DNA of 7,074 nucleotides, from assembly GCA_002688395.1 (NCBI GenBank), contig NZCU01000036.1, positions 1 to 7,074 on the forward strand. Reading direction: 5' to 3'. The stretch comes from Nanobdellota archaeon (lineage in GTDB: Archaea; Nanobdellota; Nanobdellia; SCGC-AAA011-G17; ARS1403). Every line of letters starts with the position of its first letter. Within the stretch, counting starts at the first letter, position 1. The notes under the pieces were generated by a model that searched no databases, had not been told where the DNA came from, and saw only the letters and a list, made by a program, of their open reading frames with translations. The position numbers were made by a program, and so were the translations under genes. This document shows positions 4,998-7,074 of the stretch, piece after piece.

Positions 4998-5636
4998 ATG
5001 TTTAAAAAAAATGATTTCATAGAAATAGAATTAACAGCCAAAGTTAAAGAAACAGGTTTAATATTTGAAACAACAGATGAAGCAACAGCTAAAGAAAACA
5101 ATTTTCATAATTCTTCTCAAAAATACGCTCCAAAAATAATATGCCTAGGCCAACATCAAATCCTCCCATCATTAGAAGAAGAATTAGAAAATAAAGAATT
5201 AAATAAAGAATTTGAAGTTGAATTACCTCCAGAAAGAGCTTTCGGTAAGAAAAATCCTAAATTACTACAATTAGTCTCAGCTTCCCAATTCAAAAAACAA
5301 AATATAACTCCATATCCGGGATTACATGTTAATGTAGACAACTCAATTGGTGTTGTAAGGACCGCAAGCCCTGGAAGAGTCATAGTAGATTTCAATAACC
5401 CTTTATCCGGAAGAAATATAATTTATAAAATAAAAATATTAAAATTAATAACAGATACAAAAGAAAAAATAATTTCAATTCTAGATTCTTACCATCTACA
5501 CAATGCAAATGTTGAAATAGCAGATTCAAATTTAACAATCAAAGCAAAAGTAGATGAAAATATACAAAAAGAAATTACAAGAAAAATACTAGAGTTAGTA
5601 CCTATAATTAAAAAAATAAATGTTGTAAAAGAATAA
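4998..5636 (+). CDS. FKBP-type prolyl isomerase/chaperone, FKBP26-like
   Basis: 212 aa. The order fits the long archaeal FKBP class (Methanocaldococcus FKBP26): a split FKBP domain (about 1-86 and 136-150), an insert-in-flap domain (about 87-135, with NPKLLQLVSASQF and GRVIVDFNNPLSGR), and an extra C-terminal domain (152-212). Such proteins isomerise prolyl bonds and hold unfolded chains through the flap insert. Some active-site positions differ from the common pattern. The usual Phe-Asp after the first strand is F23-E24, and the IxGxE-type segment reads ILPSLEEEL (55-63), with Ser where Gly is usual. This may lower isomerase activity while keeping chaperone function; that is inference. It is cytosolic, with no signal peptide. 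It is divergent from aIF5A and followed after 34 bases by ftsZ, which has its own TATA-like box. Confidence 0.9.
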   Translation: MFKKNDFIEIELTAKVKETGLIFETTDEATAKENNFHNSSQKYAPKIICLGQHQILPSLEEELENKELNKEFEVELPPERAFGKKNPKLLQLVSASQFKKQNITPYPGLHVNVDNSIGVVRTASPGRVIVDFNNPLSGRNIIYKIKILKLITDTKEKIISILDSYHLHNANVEIADSNLTIKAKVDENIQKEITRKILELVPIIKKINVVKE

Positions 5637-5637
5637 T

Positions 5638-5650
5638 ATTTAAATAGTAC
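5638..5650 (+). promoter_or_regulatory. Putative TATA box of ftsZ
   Basis: ATATTTAAATAGT follows the FKBP stop directly, and its TTTAAA core is about 28 bases before the ftsZ ATG. The short GC-richer ACGCGCC lies between them. There is no ribosome binding site, which suggests a leaderless ftsZ mRNA, although read-through from the FKBP gene is also possible. Confidence 0.55.
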
Positions 5651-5670
5651 GCGCCTTTTCTTTATAAAAT

Positions 5671-6807
5671 ATGGATACTATCATAAATGAGGATTCTGAG
5701 AAAGAAGAAACATTTTCTAACGAAGATTTTAGCCCTACAGAAACAGAACATAGTAGTGGTGATGATGTGGATCATGAGTTAGAAGAATTATTATCAAAAC
5801 AAAAAGCAAAAATAAAAGTAATCGGTGCAGGTGGTGCTGGTAATAATACAATCAACAGAGTAAAAGAAGTTGGAATCACTGGAGCAGAAACAGTTGCAAT
5901 GAACACTGATGCTCAAGATTTGCTTTACACAAATGCTGATATCAAAATTCTAATTGGAAGAGAAATAACAGGCGGACTAGGAGCAGGATCAATTCCAAAA
6001 ATTGGAGAAGAAGCAGCTCATGAATCTGAACAAGATATAAAGAAAAAACTACAAGGCGCTGACATGGTTTTCATCACATGTGGTTTAGGCGGAGGAACAG
6101 GTACAGGCTCTGCCCCGGTTATAGCAGAAATAGCAAAAAAAGTAGGATGCCTAACAGTAGGAATAGTAACAATCCCATTTATTATGGAAGGTCAAAGAAG
6201 ATATGAAAACGCAATAATTGGTCTAGAAAAATTAGAAAGAGTTGTAGATACTCTAATTGTAATCCCTAATGATAAATTATTAGAATTAGCTCCAGATTTA
6301 CCTTTACAAACATCCTTTAAAGTAGCAGATGAGATTTTAACAAATGCTGTAAAAGGAATAGCCGAATTAGTAACAAAAACAGGCTTAGTTAACTTAGATT
6401 TCGCTGATATTAAAGCAGTCATGGGAGATGGAGGTGTAGCTATGATCGGTGTTGGTGAATCCGACACTGAAAATAGAGCTGTAGAAGCTGTAGAAAAAGC
6501 AATTTCCAACCCTTTACTAGATGTAGACATCTCAGGAGCTACAGGCGCATTAATCAATGTTTCAGGTGGTCCAGATATGTCTTTAGATGAAGCTAGAAAA
6601 GTAGTTGAAGGAGTTTCCCAAAAATTAGATGAAGACGCTAGAATCATATGGGGAGCTCAAATCTTAGATGATTTAGAAAATACAATAAGAGCAATGTTAA
6701 TAGTTACAGGAGTTTCTTCCCCTCAAATATTTGGACCTCAATCAAGATTACCTGGAAAAAAGAAAAAAGAAATAGAAGAAGAGCTAGGAATTGAATTTGT
6801 AGACTAA
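5671..6807 (+). CDS. ftsZ: Cell-division GTPase FtsZ (archaeal FtsZ1-like)
   Basis: 378 aa tubulin-family GTPase that polymerises into the division ring. The nucleotide site has GAGGAGN at 52-58 and the tubulin signature GGGTGTG at 140-146. The T7 synergy loop NLDFAD at 241-246 retains the Asp residues that complete the GTPase site of the neighbouring subunit. The C-terminal domain runs to about 347, followed by a short tail ending EEELGIEFVD with no long linker, like archaeal FtsZ1. The first 45 residues are an acidic, probably disordered extension (16 acidic of the first 44) before the GTPase domain. The ATG is supported by a TATA-like box about 28 bases upstream. secE and spt5 follow, an order common in euryarchaeal and DPANN genomes. 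Confidence 0.97.
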   Translation: MDTIINEDSEKEETFSNEDFSPTETEHSSGDDVDHELEELLSKQKAKIKVIGAGGAGNNTINRVKEVGITGAETVAMNTDAQDLLYTNADIKILIGREITGGLGAGSIPKIGEEAAHESEQDIKKKLQGADMVFITCGLGGGTGTGSAPVIAEIAKKVGCLTVGIVTIPFIMEGQRRYENAIIGLEKLERVVDTLIVIPNDKLLELAPDLPLQTSFKVADEILTNAVKGIAELVTKTGLVNLDFADIKAVMGDGGVAMIGVGESDTENRAVEAVEKAISNPLLDVDISGATGALINVSGGPDMSLDEARKVVEGVSQKLDEDARIIWGAQILDDLENTIRAMLIVTGVSSPQIFGPQSRLPGKKKKEIEEELGIEFVD

Positions 6808-6814
6808 TAAAAAA

Positions 6815-6824
6815 ACTTATAAAC
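6815..6824 (+). promoter_or_regulatory. Putative TATA box of secE-spt5
   Basis: ACTTATAAAC is centred about 28 bases before the secE ATG, with no ribosome binding site following. It suggests that secE-spt5 has its own leaderless promoter between ftsZ and secE. Confidence 0.55.
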
Positions 6825-6827
6825 TCA

Positions 6828-6843
6828 TTTTTTCTTAATTTTT
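6828..6843 (+). terminator. Possible T-rich terminator after ftsZ
   Basis: Two T-runs, six at 6828-6833 and five at 6839-6843, follow the ftsZ stop by about 20 bases without a hairpin. Archaeal RNA polymerase can terminate at such T-tracts. The stretch also lies between the secE TATA-like box and start codon, so its role is uncertain. Confidence 0.35.
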
Positions 6844-6847
6844 AGAT

Positions 6848-7045
6848 ATGGAACCTGAAGAAAATAGATCATTAATTACTCGTTTTAAGAGCTTTTTAAC
6901 TCAATCTAAGCGTGTTTTTAAAATAACAAAAAAGCCAACTATGGCTGAATTCAAAGTTATAGTTAAAGTTACAGGAATTGGAATAGTAATAATAGGAATC
7001 TTAGGATTCTTAATCCATATTATGTGGACAATAGTAAAACCATGA
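6848..7045 (+). CDS. secE: Preprotein translocase subunit SecE (Sss1/Sec61-gamma)
   Basis: 65 aa. SecE clamps SecY in the membrane translocon. A cytosolic amphipathic N-terminus (about 8-32) holds the family segment KKPTMAEFKVIVKVTG (27-42), followed by one membrane helix (about 40-62) ending near the C-terminus. The length is typical for the archaeal form. The start is supported by a TATA-like box about 28 bases upstream. Its stop overlaps the next start as ATGA, so it is translationally coupled to spt5. Confidence 0.93.
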   Translation: MEPEENRSLITRFKSFLTQSKRVFKITKKPTMAEFKVIVKVTGIGIVIIGILGFLIHIMWTIVKP

Positions 7046-7074
7046 CACAAATTTTCGCATTAAGAACAACTGCA
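7042..7074 (+). CDS. spt5: Transcription elongation factor Spt5/NusG, N-terminal fragment
   Basis: Only the first 11 codons are in the window (MTQIFALRTTA). They resemble the start of archaeal Spt5 proteins, where an IFAxRTT strand opens the NGN domain that binds the RNA polymerase clamp. The ATG overlaps the secE stop (ATGA). The secE-spt5 order is the standard archaeal arrangement and supports the call. The rest of the gene lies beyond the window. Confidence 0.82.
   Translation, partial: MTQIFALRTTA

Noticed and set aside
4910..5101. Minus-strand 63-aa frame across the aIF5A/FKBP promoter region
   Set aside because: It runs through both TATA-like boxes and the start of FKBP, with no ribosome binding site.
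5156..5395. Minus-strand frame inside the FKBP gene
   Set aside because: It is antisense to conserved FKBP segments and has no domain of its own.
6192..6647. Minus-strand 151-aa frame inside ftsZ
   Set aside because: It is antisense to the conserved FtsZ core, with a Ser/Ala/Thr-rich product typical of shadow frames.
1..7074. CRISPR array, prompted by the CARF-like protein
   Set aside because: No regularly spaced direct repeats and no cas-like genes are present in the window.

Overview
The window is a compact, AT-rich stretch of an archaeal chromosome. Direct evidence for Archaea is the gene content: an Orc1/Cdc6 initiator, aIF5A with its hypusine loop, ribosomal protein L40e, an FKBP26-like prolyl isomerase, an AbrB-PhoU fusion, and an ftsZ - secE - spt5 run. 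TATA-like boxes sit about 26-28 bases upstream of most start codons, as expected for leaderless archaeal mRNAs. Short proteins, tiny intergenic gaps and low GC suggest a small-genome DPANN archaeon (Woesearchaeota/Pacearchaeota type). That placement is inference.

Layout. Bases 26-1471 (+) hold a small CARF-like protein followed by orc1/cdc6. Bases 1472-1911 (+) hold an AT-rich promoter-like element, a GC-richer island with a short hairpin, a doubtful 59-aa frame and two tiny ORFs of 24 and 33 aa. Both tiny ORFs have very strong Shine-Dalgarno sites. Bases 1913-2854 (-) encode the AbrB-PhoU regulator. It is divergent from a 53-aa very acidic protein (2945-3106, +), whose C-terminal half resembles the 33-aa protein. 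Bases 3103-4913 (-) form a tight apparent operon, aIF5A - L40e - site-2-protease-type M50 peptidase. An 84-base divergent promoter region separates it from an FKBP gene (4998-5636, +). Then come ftsZ (5671-6807), secE (6848-7045) and the first 11 codons of spt5/nusG, cut by the window end.

How the genes fit together. Most are housekeeping: replication initiation, translation elongation and ribosome structure, protein folding, membrane proteolysis, cell division, protein translocation and transcription elongation. The less explained part is 1472-3106, where two related small acidic proteins flank an AbrB-PhoU regulator. The CARF-like protein beside orc1/cdc6 is the other poorly explained gene. 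I see no CRISPR array, insertion sequence, tRNA or rRNA.
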